A stretch of DNA of 64,000 nucleotides from Pseudomonas extremorientalis (GCF_001870465.1 NZ_MDGK01000041.1:62001-126000), one strand, 5' to 3'; counted from the first letter of the stretch, positions 1 to 8,814 are shown. Notes: generated by a model from the sequence alone, not told the origin. Numbers and translations: made by a program.

Positions 1-2
1 TC

Positions 3-368
3 CTGCTGCTGATGACCGCCATGCAGTCCCTCGACCAGGAACAAAAGGAAGCTGCGCGCCTGGACGGTGCCGGCGCCATCGCGATCTTCTGGCACCTGAC
101 CCTGCCCCACCTGGCCCGGCCGATTGCCGTGGTGGTGATGATCGAAACGATCTTCCTGCTCTCGGTGTTCGCCGAAATCTTCACCACCACCAACGGCGGC
201 CCCGGTTACGCCTCGACCAACCTCGCGTACCTGATCTACAACCAGGCGCTGGTGCAGTTCGACGTGGGCATGGCCTCGGCCGGCGGCTTGATTGCCGTGG
301 TCATCGCCAATATCGCGGCGATCATCCTGGTGCGGATGATCGGCAAAAACCTGACTGACAAGCCTTGA
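3..368 (+). CDS. mtlF: Polyol ABC transporter permease, 5'-truncated by window edge
   Basis: Inner-membrane permease subunit of a mannitol/sorbitol/arabitol ABC importer (MalF-type). The reading frame is open from base 3, so only the last ~120 residues are present and the true start lies upstream. The fragment has the cytoplasmic EAA loop (EAARLDGAG, near base 50), which docks on the ATPase, and two further hydrophobic segments. The stop is 10 bases before the next permease gene, and the run of genes that follows matches mtlEFGKDYZ of P. fluorescens, so it is assigned as mtlF. The binding-protein gene mtlE would be off the left edge. Confidence 0.88.
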   Translation: MLLMTAMQSLDQEQKEAARLDGAGAIAIFWHLTLPHLARPIAVVVMIETIFLLSVFAEIFTTTNGGPGYASTNLAYLIYNQALVQFDVGMASAGGLIAVVIANIAAIILVRMIGKNLTDKP

Positions 369-378
369 GGGCCGCGCC

Positions 379-1209
379 ATGACGCTTCAACAATCCCGCC
401 GCCTGCAAAGCCTGTTGCTCGGCACCCTGGCCTGGGCCATCGCGATCCTGATTTTCTTCCCGATCTTCTGGATGGTGCTGACCAGCTTCAAGACCGAGAT
501 CGATGCGTTCGCCACGCCGCCGCAGTTCATCTTCACGCCGACGCTGGAGAACTACCTGCACATCAACGAGCGCAGCAACTACTTCAGTTATGCGTGGAAC
601 TCGGTGCTGATCTCCTTCAGCGCCACCGCCCTGTGCCTGCTGATCTCGGTGCCGGCCGCCTACTCCATGGCGTTCTACGAAACCCAGCGCACCAAAGGCA
701 CGCTGCTGTGGATGCTGTCGACCAAGATGCTGCCGCCGGTGGGCGTGCTGATGCCGATCTACCTGCTGGCCAAGAGCTTCGGCCTGCTGGATACACGCAT
801 CGCGCTGATCATCATCTACACCCTAATCAACCTGCCAATTGTGGTCTGGATGGTTTACACCTACTTCAAGGACATCCCCAAGGACATCCTCGAAGCCGCC
901 CGCCTGGATGGCGCCACCCTGTGGCAGGAAATGGTCCGCGTACTGCTGCCGATTGCCAAGGGTGGCCTGGCGTCAACCGTGTTGCTGTCGCTGATCCTGT
1001 GCTGGAACGAGGCGTTCTGGTCGCTGAACCTGACCTCGTCCGCCGCCGCGCCGCTGACCGCGCTGATCGCCTCCTACTCCAGCCCCGAAGGGCTGTTCTG
1101 GGCCAAATTGTCCGCCGTGTCGACCCTGGCCTGCGCGCCGATCCTGATCTTTGGCTGGATCAGCCAGAAACAGCTGGTGCGCGGTCTGTCCTTCGGCGCC
1201 GTTAAATAA
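379..1209 (+). CDS. mtlG: Polyol ABC transporter permease MtlG
   Basis: Second permease of the importer (MalG-type), 276 residues, usual length for the family. The N-terminus has a single hydrophobic anchor, followed by five more membrane spans. The EAA motif (EAARLDG, about residues 172-178) is intact. The reading frame begins 10 bases after mtlF and ends 22 bases before the ATPase gene, which has a clear ribosome site (GGAGG at ~1221). Partner of MtlF and MtlK at the inner membrane; substrate assignment rests on the adjacent mannitol dehydrogenase and kinases. Confidence 0.92.
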   Translation: MTLQQSRRLQSLLLGTLAWAIAILIFFPIFWMVLTSFKTEIDAFATPPQFIFTPTLENYLHINERSNYFSYAWNSVLISFSATALCLLISVPAAYSMAFYETQRTKGTLLWMLSTKMLPPVGVLMPIYLLAKSFGLLDTRIALIIIYTLINLPIVVWMVYTYFKDIPKDILEAARLDGATLWQEMVRVLLPIAKGGLASTVLLSLILCWNEAFWSLNLTSSAAAPLTALIASYSSPEGLFWAKLSAVSTLACAPILIFGWISQKQLVRGLSFGAVK

Positions 1210-1231
1210 TAATTCCTAGCGGAGGCCCCTC

Positions 1232-2335
1232 ATGGCCAATCTGAAAATCAAGAATCTGCAAAAAGGCTTCGAAGGCTTTTCCATCATCAAGGGCATCGAC
1301 CTGGAAGTGAACGACAAGGAATTCGTGGTGTTCGTCGGCCCCTCGGGCTGCGGTAAATCCACGCTGCTGCGCCTGATCGCCGGCCTGGAAGAAGTCAGCG
1401 AAGGCACCATCGAACTGGACGGGCGCGACATCACCGAAGTAACCCCGGCCAAGCGCGACCTGGCCATGGTGTTCCAGACCTACGCGCTGTACCCGCACAT
1501 GAGCGTGCGCAAGAACATGTCGTTTGCCCTCGACCTGGCCGGTGTCGACAAGAAACTGGTGGAAAGCAAAGTCAGCGAAGCGGCGCGCATCCTGGAACTT
1601 GGGCCATTGCTGGAGCGCAAGCCCAAGCAACTGTCTGGCGGCCAGCGCCAGCGTGTGGCCATTGGCCGGGCAATTGTGCGTAACCCGAAGATCTTCCTGT
1701 TCGACGAACCGCTGTCCAACCTCGACGCCGCCCTGCGCGTGCAGATGCGCCTGGAACTGGCGCGCCTGCATAAAGAACTGCAAGCGACCATGATCTACGT
1801 GACCCACGACCAGGTCGAAGCCATGACCCTGGCCGACAAAGTGGTGGTACTCAACAGTGGCCGTATCGAGCAGGTCGGCTCGCCGCTGGAGCTGTACCAC
1901 CAGCCGGCCAACCTGTTCGTGGCGGGTTTCCTCGGCACACCGAAGATGGGCTTCCTCAAAGGCAAGGTCACCCGCGTCGAAGGCCAGGGCTGTGAAGTGC
2001 AACTGGATGCCGGCACCACCATCAACCTGCCGTTGAGCAGCGCCACCCTGAGCGCCGGCAGCGCGGTGACCCTGGGCATTCGCCCGGAGCACCTGGAAAT
2101 CGCCACGCCCGGCCAAACCACCCTGACCGTCACCGCCGACGTCGGCGAGCGCCTGGGCAGCGACACCTTCTGCCACGTCATCACCGCCAATGGCGAGCCG
2201 CTGACCATGCGCATCCGTGGCGACATGGCCAGCCAGTACGGCGAGACGCTGCACCTGCACCTGGACCCGGCGCACTGCCATCTGTTCGACACCGATGGCG
2301 TGGCCGTGGCCCGCCCACTGCGCGCTGCCGCCTGA
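1232..2335 (+). CDS. mtlK: Polyol ABC transporter ATP-binding protein MtlK
   Basis: ATPase of the importer, 367 residues, MalK/UgpC type. Walker A GPSGCGKST lies at residues 36-44, with LSGGQRQR signature, Walker B IFLFDEP and the H-loop YVTHD all intact. The C-terminal third is the TOBE/OB regulatory extension seen in carbohydrate-importer ATPases, where inducer-exclusion control may act. Follows mtlG by 22 bases behind a strong GGAGG ribosome site and precedes mtlD by 18 bases, so co-transcription is very likely. Confidence 0.93.
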   Translation: MANLKIKNLQKGFEGFSIIKGIDLEVNDKEFVVFVGPSGCGKSTLLRLIAGLEEVSEGTIELDGRDITEVTPAKRDLAMVFQTYALYPHMSVRKNMSFALDLAGVDKKLVESKVSEAARILELGPLLERKPKQLSGGQRQRVAIGRAIVRNPKIFLFDEPLSNLDAALRVQMRLELARLHKELQATMIYVTHDQVEAMTLADKVVVLNSGRIEQVGSPLELYHQPANLFVAGFLGTPKMGFLKGKVTRVEGQGCEVQLDAGTTINLPLSSATLSAGSAVTLGIRPEHLEIATPGQTTLTVTADVGERLGSDTFCHVITANGEPLTMRIRGDMASQYGETLHLHLDPAHCHLFDTDGVAVARPLRAAA

Positions 2336-2353
2336 TTTCGCGAGATTGAACTG

Positions 2354-3835
2354 ATGAAACTGAATAAACACAACCTCACCCAGCTGGCACCGCAAGTGAA
2401 GCTGCCCACCTATGCCATTGCCAGCACCACCCAGGGCATCGCCCATATCGGCGTCGGCGGTTTTCACCGTGCGCACCAGGCGTATTACACCGATGCACTG
2501 ATGAACACTGGCGAAGGGTTGGACTGGAGCATCTGCGGCGTCGGCCTGCGTGCCGAGGACCGCAAGGCCCGCGACGACCTGGCGGGCCAGGACTACCTGT
2601 TCACCCTGTACGAACTGGGCGACACCGACGACACCGAGGTGCGGGTGATCGGCTCGATCAGCGACATGCTGCTGGCCGAAGACGGCGCCCAGGCGCTGAT
2701 CGACAAACTGGCCGACCCGGCCATTCGCATCGTCTCGCTGACCATCACCGAAGGCGGCTACTGCATCGACGACAGCAACGGCGAGTTCATGGCCCACCTG
2801 CCGCAGATCCAGCACGACCTGGCGCACCCGAGCGCACCGAAAACCGTGTTCGGCTTTATCTGCGCCGCGTTGACCCAGCGCCGCGCCGCCGGCACCCCGG
2901 CATTTACCGTGATGTCCTGCGATAACCTGCCGCACAACGGCGCCGTGACCCGCAAGGCCCTGCTGGCGTTCGCAGCGCTGCACAATGCCGAGCTGCACGA
3001 CTGGATCAAGGCCAACGTGAGCTTCCCGAATGCCATGGTCGACCGCATCACACCGATGACCAGCACCGCCCACCGCCTGCAATTGCATGACGAGCACGGT
3101 ATCGACGACGCCTGGCCGGTGGTGTGCGAACCCTTTGTGCAGTGGGTGCTGGAAGACAAATTCGTCAACGGGCGCCCGGCCTGGGAAAAGGTCGGCGTGC
3201 AGTTCACCGATGACGTTACGCCCTATGAAGAAATGAAGATCGGCCTGCTCAACGGCAGCCACCTGGCGTTGACCTACCTGGGTTTTCTCAAGGGTTATCG
3301 GTTTGTGCACGAGACCATGAATGACCCGCTGTTCGTAGCCTACATGCGCGCCTATATGGACCTGGACGTCACGCCGAACCTGGCGCCGGTGCCGGGCATC
3401 GACCTGACGGAGTACAAGCAGACGTTGGTAGACCGCTTCTCCAACCAGGCGATTGCCGATCAACTGGAGCGCGTGTGTTCCGATGGCTCGTCGAAGTTTC
3501 CCAAGTTCACCGTGCCGACCATCAACCGGTTGATTGCCGATGGGCGCGAGACGCAGCGTGCGGCGCTGGTGGTGGCGGCCTGGGCGTTGTACCTGAAAGG
3601 CGTGGATGAGCATGGCGTGAGCTACAAGATCCCCGACCCGCGTGCCGAGTTCTGCCAGGGACTGGTGAGTGACGATGCACTGATCAGCAAGCGCCTGCTG
3701 GGGGTGGAAGAGATTTTTGGCACGGCTATTCCCAAGTCGGCCGAGTTTGTGGCAGCGTTCGAACGGTGTTATGCAAGCTTGCGTGATCACGGCGTGACCA
3801 GAACCCTGGAGCATCTCCTGAAGAAACCGACTTAA
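2354..3835 (+). CDS. mtlD: Mannitol 2-dehydrogenase
   Basis: Oxidises D-mannitol to D-fructose (and D-arabitol to D-xylulose) with NAD+. At 493 residues it has exactly the length of the characterised P. fluorescens enzyme of the polyol-specific long-chain dehydrogenase family. The N-terminal nucleotide fold has IGVGGFHRAHQ. The catalytic triad sits in KIGLLNGSH with Lys295, Asn300 and His303, matching the known numbering. Preceded by the transporter and followed, after a REP element, by the two sugar kinases that accept its products. Confidence 0.95.
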   Translation: MKLNKHNLTQLAPQVKLPTYAIASTTQGIAHIGVGGFHRAHQAYYTDALMNTGEGLDWSICGVGLRAEDRKARDDLAGQDYLFTLYELGDTDDTEVRVIGSISDMLLAEDGAQALIDKLADPAIRIVSLTITEGGYCIDDSNGEFMAHLPQIQHDLAHPSAPKTVFGFICAALTQRRAAGTPAFTVMSCDNLPHNGAVTRKALLAFAALHNAELHDWIKANVSFPNAMVDRITPMTSTAHRLQLHDEHGIDDAWPVVCEPFVQWVLEDKFVNGRPAWEKVGVQFTDDVTPYEEMKIGLLNGSHLALTYLGFLKGYRFVHETMNDPLFVAYMRAYMDLDVTPNLAPVPGIDLTEYKQTLVDRFSNQAIADQLERVCSDGSSKFPKFTVPTINRLIADGRETQRAALVVAAWALYLKGVDEHGVSYKIPDPRAEFCQGLVSDDALISKRLLGVEEIFGTAIPKSAEFVAAFERCYASLRDHGVTRTLEHLLKKPT

Positions 3836-3838
3836 ACA

Positions 3839-3861
3839 TGTGGGAGGGGGCTTGCCCCCTT
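3839..3861. repeat. Single REP element between mtlD and mtlY
   Basis: The core TGTGGGAGGGGGCTTGCCCC begins 4 bases after the mtlD stop. It is one arm of the REPIN type seen elsewhere in the window (19499, 23997, 38773) but has no inverted partner nearby, so it is a REP singlet. The short hairpin GGGGGCTTGCCCCC could act as a partial 3'-end stabiliser between the two operon parts; that role is inference. Confidence 0.8.
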
Positions 3862-3913
3862 GTACATTGGAATGCATTGCCAACTCGAACAATAAACTGC
3901 TGAGCACACCCTC

Positions 3914-5395
3914 ATGACCCAGCAAAACCTGTTTCTCGGCATCGACTGCGGCACCCAGGGCACCAAGGCCATCGTTCTCGACGCCTCCAGCGGCAGGGTA
4001 CTGGGCCTCGGCGCTGCGGCGCATACCCTGATCAGCGGCGCCAACGGTCGCCGCGAACAGCACACCCAGGAATGGCTGGACGCCTTCACCGAGGCCACCC
4101 ACCGCGCCCTGCAACAGGCCAGTGTGGACGGCCAGGATATCCTCGGTATCGGCGTGTCCGGCCAGCAACATGGCTTGGTGCTGCTGGATGAACACGGTGA
4201 GGTATTGCGCCCGGCCAAGCTGTGGTGCGACACCGAAACCACGCCTGAAAACGAGCGCCTGCTGGCCTATCTGGGCGGTGAGAACGGCTCGCTGGAACGC
4301 CTCGGTGTGGCGATTGCACCGGGTTATACCGTGTCCAAGCTACTGTGGACCCGCGAACAGCACCCGGACCTGTTTGCACGCATTGCGCATATCCTGCTGC
4401 CCCACGACTACCTCAACTATTGGCTCACCGGTAAGGCCGTCGCGGAATACGGCGATGCGTCCGGCACCGGCTACTTCAATGTGCGCAGCCGTGAATGGGA
4501 TGTGGACCTGCTCAAGCACATCGATCCCAGCGGCCGCCTTGAAGCGGCGCTGCCGGCGTTGATCGAAGCGGATCAAAGCGTCGGCACAATCCTGCCGGCC
4601 ATCGCCGAACGCCTGGGCATCAACCCCAACGCCATCGTTTCCAGCGGCGGCGGCGACAACATGATGGGCGCCATTGGCACCGGTAATATCGCGACCGGCG
4701 TGATCACCATGAGCCTGGGTTCATCGGGCACCGTGTATGCATTTGCCGACCGACCCAACGTCAGCCCCCAGGCTTCGGTCGCGACGTTTTGCTCATCCAG
4801 CGGCGGCTGGCTGCCATTGATCTGCACCATGAACCTGACCAACGCCACCGGGGTCATGCGCGAGCTGTTCGACCTCGACCTGGCCGCGTTCAACACCCTG
4901 GTCGATCAGGCGCCCATCGGCGCCGACGGCGTGAGCATGCTGCCATTCCTCAACGGTGAGCGTGTACCCGCACTGCCCCACGCCACCGGCAGCCTGCACG
5001 GCCTGACCATGACCAACCTGAGCCGCGCCAACCTGTGCCGCGCCGTGGTCGAGGGCACCACCTTCGGCCTGCGCTACGGCCTCGACCTGCTGCGCGAGAC
5101 CGGCCTGCAAAGCCAGAGCATCCGCTTGATCGGCGGCGGCTCGAAGAGCCCGGTGTGGCGGCAGATGGTGGCCGACATCATGAACACCGAAGTGGTCTGC
5201 ACCGAACAAAGCGAAGCCGCGGCCCTGGGCGCGGCGATCCAGGCGGCGTGGTGCCAGTCCGGCGAAGCGCTGGCCAGCCTGTGCGACAAATGCGTAAGCG
5301 TCGACCCCGCCAGCCGGACCCTGCCGGTGGCGGGCAGCGTAGGCGCCTACCAGCAGGCTTACGAGCGCTATCAACAACTCGTGGCAACCCTTTAA
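3914..5395 (+). CDS. mtlY: Xylulokinase (XylB/MtlY)
   Basis: FGGY-family kinase, 493 residues, ATP-dependent phosphorylation of D-xylulose to xylulose 5-phosphate for the pentose phosphate pathway. The N-terminal phosphate-binding motif GIDCGTQGTKAIVLD is at residues 9-23; the catalytic-Asp region SGGGDNMMGAIG is around residue 248; the second nucleotide-binding GGGSKSPVWRQ lies near residue 400. Its position after mannitol/arabitol dehydrogenase matches mtlY, which handles xylulose formed from arabitol. The gene is also commonly named xylB. Confidence 0.92.
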   Translation: MTQQNLFLGIDCGTQGTKAIVLDASSGRVLGLGAAAHTLISGANGRREQHTQEWLDAFTEATHRALQQASVDGQDILGIGVSGQQHGLVLLDEHGEVLRPAKLWCDTETTPENERLLAYLGGENGSLERLGVAIAPGYTVSKLLWTREQHPDLFARIAHILLPHDYLNYWLTGKAVAEYGDASGTGYFNVRSREWDVDLLKHIDPSGRLEAALPALIEADQSVGTILPAIAERLGINPNAIVSSGGGDNMMGAIGTGNIATGVITMSLGSSGTVYAFADRPNVSPQASVATFCSSSGGWLPLICTMNLTNATGVMRELFDLDLAAFNTLVDQAPIGADGVSMLPFLNGERVPALPHATGSLHGLTMTNLSRANLCRAVVEGTTFGLRYGLDLLRETGLQSQSIRLIGGGSKSPVWRQMVADIMNTEVVCTEQSEAAALGAAIQAAWCQSGEALASLCDKCVSVDPASRTLPVAGSVGAYQQAYERYQQLVATL

Positions 5396-5407
5396 GAGCG
5401 AACGACT

Positions 5408-6346
5408 ATGTATCTGGTGTGTGGTGAAGCGCTGTTTGATTTCTTCAGCGAGGAAGATGCCAGCGGGCAGGCTTCCAAGGTCAACTACAAGGCGATTGCC
5501 GGCGGTTCGCCGTTCAACGTGGCGGTAGGCCTGCGCCGCCTGGGTATCGAGGCCGGGTTGTTCGGCGGCTTGTCCACCGACTTCCTTGGCCGTCGCCTGT
5601 TGCAGGTGCTCAAGGATGAAGGCGTGAGCGAGCAGTTCCTGGTGGAGTTCGCCGCGCCGACCACCCTGTCGATGGTCGCCGTGGGTGCCGATGGCTCACC
5701 GCAGTACAACTTCCGAGGCGAAGGCTGCGCCGACCGCCTGCTGGAAGTCGCCCACCTGCCCGCGTTGGGGGCTGACATTCGCGGCCTGCATATCGGCTCG
5801 TTTTCCCTGGTGGTGCAGCCGATTGGCGACACCCTGCTGAACCTGGTCAAGCGCGAAAGCGGCAAACGCCTGATCAGCCTCGACCCCAACGTGCGCCTCA
5901 ACCCGCAGCCGGATATCCAGCTGTGGCGCGACCGCGTGGCGGAGCTGGTCAAGCATGCCGACCTGATCAAGGTCAGCGACGAAGACCTGCACCTGCTCTA
6001 CCCGGACCAGTCGCCGGAAAGCGTGCTGCAGGGCTGGCTGCAACACCGTTGCCAATTGGTGTTCCTCACTCGTGGCGGCGACGGTGCCAGTGTGTTCAGC
6101 CGCCAGCACGGCAACTGGTCGCAACCGGCAGTCAAGGTGGTGATGGCCGACACGGTGGGGGCCGGCGACACCTTCCAGGCGGCGTTGATTGCCTGGCTGA
6201 CCGAGCAGCAGCTTGACTCGGTAGAGGGCCTGCAACAGCTCACGCGGGCACAGATCGACGTCATGCTGGGCTTTGCCATTCGCGCCGCGGCGATGACCTG
6301 CGGCAAGACCGGGCCGGACCTGCCCTATCGTCATCAGCTTGGATGA
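5408..6346 (+). CDS. mtlZ: Fructokinase, PfkB family
   Basis: Ribokinase/PfkB-fold sugar kinase, 312 residues. Signature 1 is the GGSPFNVAVGLRRLG segment near residues 32-46; signature 2 is DTVGAGDTF (about 248-256) with the catalytic Asp in GAGD. In the mtl operon this enzyme phosphorylates the fructose made by MtlD to fructose 6-phosphate. Starts 12 bases after mtlY and is the last gene of the operon. The following gene has its own ribosome site and looks independent. Confidence 0.92.
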   Translation: MYLVCGEALFDFFSEEDASGQASKVNYKAIAGGSPFNVAVGLRRLGIEAGLFGGLSTDFLGRRLLQVLKDEGVSEQFLVEFAAPTTLSMVAVGADGSPQYNFRGEGCADRLLEVAHLPALGADIRGLHIGSFSLVVQPIGDTLLNLVKRESGKRLISLDPNVRLNPQPDIQLWRDRVAELVKHADLIKVSDEDLHLLYPDQSPESVLQGWLQHRCQLVFLTRGGDGASVFSRQHGNWSQPAVKVVMADTVGAGDTFQAALIAWLTEQQLDSVEGLQQLTRAQIDVMLGFAIRAAAMTCGKTGPDLPYRHQLG

Positions 6347-6433
6347 AGCTTTTGTCAGCCAGGCAAACTTTAATCGATGGTTAATCCCGCAAGCCGAGAG
6401 TGAAGTTGTACCCACTTGTTGCGGAGAAACACC

Positions 6434-6703
6434 ATGAAACTGCGCACGTTGATGCTCGGTGCCACCCTTGCACTGGCGGCTGCGTCTGGCCTGGCCCAGG
6501 CCGAGGATCAAACAGCCGCCGTCAAACCCGTGCCTTACCACTACGGCCTGCCGATGAATATCGACAAGGTGCTGGCCATGAACGAAACCCCGACCGATGA
6601 GTGCAAGGTCATCAAGGCGGATATCAAGTTCCTGGATAAAGCAGGCAAGGTAGAAGACGTGAGCTACCGGAAAATGTCCGAAGCCTGCGACTTCCAGAAC
6701 TGA
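6434..6703 (+). CDS. Small secreted DUF2790 protein
   Basis: 89 residues with an obvious Sec signal peptide (MKLRTLMLGATLALAAASGLAQA, cleavage about residue 23). The mature part fits the Pseudomonas DUF2790 family: YHYGLPMNIDKVLAM followed by a Cys in TDECKV and a second Cys near the C-terminus (SEACDFQN), which could form a disulfide in the periplasm. The ATG at 6434 is chosen because GGAG sits 8 bases before it; an in-frame TTG at 6416 would spoil the signal peptide. Function unknown; such proteins are often induced by metals or stress. Confidence 0.8.
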   Translation: MKLRTLMLGATLALAAASGLAQAEDQTAAVKPVPYHYGLPMNIDKVLAMNETPTDECKVIKADIKFLDKAGKVEDVSYRKMSEACDFQN

Positions 6704-6781
6704 GGCGTTGAAGCAATAGAGCCAGGCTCGCACAAATAGGCGTACGCTTGCGGGCTTGTCATAAGGCTGAAAGGATTCGCC

Positions 6782-7180
6782 ATGCGCTTGAACTTCCGTA
6801 CCCTCGCCACCTTCACCGCCCTGCTGTGCTTCGCCCTCGCACTGGTCTGGGGCCTGCGTCCCGACCTGCTGCTGTGGTTGTGGAGCGTGGAGTATTCCAA
6901 CGCCACCGGGATGGTGTCGCGCCGCAACGCCGCGCTCTTCCTGGGCATCGGCATCATGTTCTACCGCGCCCGTCACGCGCCTCCTTCGGACACGCGCCGC
7001 GCCCTGACCACCGGGTTTGTCGCCGGGTGCCTGGTGCTGGCGCTATTGGGGTTTGGTGAGTGGATCAATGGCAATGCGGGGCCAGGCATCCTGCTGGCAG
7101 TGGCAACAGAAACCGTATTGGGCCTGGCGTTTATCCAGGCCCACAGGTCTTCGGTCCCTCATACTCAAGCGTCAAGCTAA
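6782..7180 (+). CDS. Small four-helix inner-membrane protein
   Basis: 132 residues with about four hydrophobic segments (residues ~6-26, 45-60, 76-94 and 101-121), so an integral membrane protein. Ribosome site AAAGGA about 8 bases before the ATG. I do not recognise a named family; the shape resembles small DUF4345-like or DoxX-like membrane proteins, but no diagnostic motif is visible. It ends in a 4-base tail-to-tail overlap with the DUF1652 gene on the other strand. Confidence 0.65.
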   Translation: MRLNFRTLATFTALLCFALALVWGLRPDLLLWLWSVEYSNATGMVSRRNAALFLGIGIMFYRARHAPPSDTRRALTTGFVAGCLVLALLGFGEWINGNAGPGILLAVATETVLGLAFIQAHRSSVPHTQASS

Positions 7181-7446
7181 TAGAAGCTGCGCCCTCCCGC
7201 GCGTTGCAGGGCGGGTGCATGGGTATGCTTGAGGTCTTCGCGCAACCCGGCAATCAGGTTGCAAATCGCTCGACTGCTGTCGAGTTTGTCCGCGTTGATA
7301 CCTTTGACTTCCAAATCCACCCGGTCACGGTCACGGTCGTCATAGATCTTGATCGTCAGCGAGGCATCTTCGGCTTTGGTGCATTCGCACCGTTTAGGCA
7401 GGAAACTTCCTTCAATGATGCTGCGAAGCTCTAGTTCCGAAAGCAT
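7177..7446 (-). CDS. DUF1652 family protein
   Basis: 89 residues, cytoplasmic. The start MLSELELRSIIEGSFLP is preceded by an excellent ribosome site AGGAGAGG. The pattern LELRxIIExxFLPxRCECT, then xxAxLTIxIxD and SRAICNLIAGLREDL, is characteristic of the small Pseudomonas DUF1652 family, whose function is unknown. Overlaps the end of the upstream membrane-protein gene by 4 bases on the opposite strand. Confidence 0.78.
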   Translation of the reverse strand: MLSELELRSIIEGSFLPKRCECTKAEDASLTIKIYDDRDRDRVDLEVKGINADKLDSSRAICNLIAGLREDLKHTHAPALQRAGGRSFY

Positions 7447-7659
7447 GGTCAACCTCTCCTTTTCTGAGACTGCCAACAGATTGTTATGAACCTGGCAGGC
7501 GTGTGCCCGCCACGTCTTGCCGACCCTGGCAGACGCTTGTAACTCCCAAGCCTACTCGGCAAAAACGGCCCTCGTTGTAACCTTTCCTCATAAGCACTGT
7601 GCGTTGTTATAGAGGTTGAACAGTGTCGACGGAATCGTCGTCGAACCGCTGCGATTAAT

Positions 7660-7687
7660 CGTTTAACCCTGGGCTTCAAGTTAAACG
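7660..7687 (-). terminator. Hairpin at the 3' end of the threonine dehydratase gene
   Basis: CGTTTAAC and GTTAAACG form an 8-pair stem with a 12-base loop, overlapping the stop codon of the dehydratase gene. There is no T-run after it on the minus strand, so termination efficiency is doubtful. The 7447-7659 stretch otherwise holds nothing I can assign. Confidence 0.35.
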
Positions 7688-8703
7688 GCGCCCTGTGCAG
7701 CCACCCTTTCAGCAACATGTCGCAAACTATCGAAGTTGATGTTCGCACCGGAGTTGATCGCCACCAGGGTATGCCCGCGGAATTGATGACGGGCCACGTA
7801 GTGGCGGATGCCCGCTACCGCCAACGCACCGGAAGGCTCGGTGATGGACCGCGTGTCGTCGTAGATCAACTTGATGGCGCTGCACAGTTCGTCGTTGCTG
7901 ACAGTGATGACTTCATCCACCCAGTCGCGGCAGATCTCGAAGCCATACGCACCGACCTGCGCCACTGCCGTGCCGTCGGCAAACCCGTCGACGCTGGGTA
8001 GTATCACCCGTTCACCGGCCCGCAGTGCCGCCAACAGGCAGCTGGAACCTTCGGGCTCGACGCCAATGATGCGCACCTCGGGCCGCAGGTATTTGACGTA
8101 GGCGGCGACCCCCGCGATCAGGCCACCACCGCCCACCGGCACGAAGATCGCGTCCAGCGGCCCTTGCTGCTGGCGCAGGATCTCCATGGCGACGGTGCCT
8201 TGGCCGGCGATCACGTCCGGGTCATCGAAGGGCGAAACAAAGGTGCACCCGGACCACTCGGCCAACTGCAGCGCGTGGGCCAGGGCAAACGGGAAGCTCG
8301 CGCCGTGCAGCACCGCTTCGGCGCCGCGTGAACGCACGCCCTGCACCTTGAGTTCCGGGGTGCTGGCGGGCATTACAATGCGTGCCTCGATCCCCAGTTC
8401 CCGTGCCGCCAGGGCCACACCCTGGGCGTGATTACCCGCCGACGCGGTCACCACGCCACGGGCTTTTTGCTCAGGCGTAAGCTGCACCAGCTTGTTGTAG
8501 GCGCCGCGAATCTTGAAGGAAAAGGTCGGTTGCAGGTCTTCGCGTTTGAGCAACACCTGGTTACCCAGCAGCGCCGACAGGGCCGGGGCCGCCTGCAACG
8601 GCGTGCGCACCGCCAGGTCGTATACCGGGGCGGCAAGCATCTTCTTCACGTAATGCTCAAGCAGTCCCGGGTCGGCGGTGTGAGGCGCGGTGCAGGTGCT
8701 CAT
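7681..8703 (-). CDS. Threonine/serine dehydratase, short form
   Basis: PLP fold-type II enzyme, 340 residues, deaminating threonine to 2-oxobutanoate, the first step to isoleucine (or serine to pyruvate). Lys64 in SFKIRGAYNKL is the Schiff-base lysine, and VGGGGLIAG near residue 190 binds the PLP phosphate. The protein stops after the catalytic domain and lacks the C-terminal ACT-like domain of long IlvA (about 500 residues), so isoleucine feedback at the enzyme is not expected. The leader upstream carries Ile codons and a terminator, which points to a biosynthetic role. Start supported by AGGAG 8 bases upstream. Confidence 0.88.
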   Translation of the reverse strand: MSTCTAPHTADPGLLEHYVKKMLAAPVYDLAVRTPLQAAPALSALLGNQVLLKREDLQPTFSFKIRGAYNKLVQLTPEQKARGVVTASAGNHAQGVALAARELGIEARIVMPASTPELKVQGVRSRGAEAVLHGASFPFALAHALQLAEWSGCTFVSPFDDPDVIAGQGTVAMEILRQQQGPLDAIFVPVGGGGLIAGVAAYVKYLRPEVRIIGVEPEGSSCLLAALRAGERVILPSVDGFADGTAVAQVGAYGFEICRDWVDEVITVSNDELCSAIKLIYDDTRSITEPSGALAVAGIRHYVARHQFRGHTLVAINSGANINFDSLRHVAERVAAQGAV

Positions 8704-8742
8704 GGGTGTCTCCTGGCTTTTTGTCAGAAACCCTGGAGACGG

Positions 8743-8772
8743 AAAAACAAAACCCGCCTCTAGGGCGGGTTT
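8743..8772 (-). terminator. Intrinsic terminator in the leader of the threonine dehydratase gene
   Basis: On the minus strand, AAACCCGCC (8772-8764), loop CTAGA, GGCGGGTTT (8758-8750), then TGTTTTT. A 9-pair stem with a T-rich tail placed 40 bases before the start codon, that is, upstream of the gene it controls rather than after one. It forms segments 3 and 4 of the proposed attenuator. Confidence 0.8.
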
Positions 8773-8814
8773 GGGTACAGCCGTGCGCTATCCCGCCAAA
8801 TGAGGAATGGCGGT
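8753..8814 (-). promoter_or_regulatory. Four-segment transcription attenuator for threonine dehydratase
   Basis: Minus-strand RNA contains four mutually pairing segments: 1 = ACCGCC (8814-8809), 2 = GGCGGG (8797-8792), 3 = CCCGCC (8769-8764), 4 = GGCGGG (8758-8753). 1:2 and 3:4 (terminator) can coexist; 2:3 is the antiterminator. Segment 1 lies directly after two Ile codons of the leader peptide and the stop codon lies just after segment 2. A ribosome stalled for Ile-tRNA would cover segment 1 and favour 2:3 (read-through); one reaching the stop would cover segment 2 and allow 3:4. Mechanism is inferred from the layout known for amino-acid operon attenuators. Confidence 0.72.

Noticed and set aside
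1202..4195. 997-codon antisense frame over mtlK/mtlD
   Set aside because: Same artefact; the plus strand carries ATPase and dehydrogenase motifs with exact catalytic residues.
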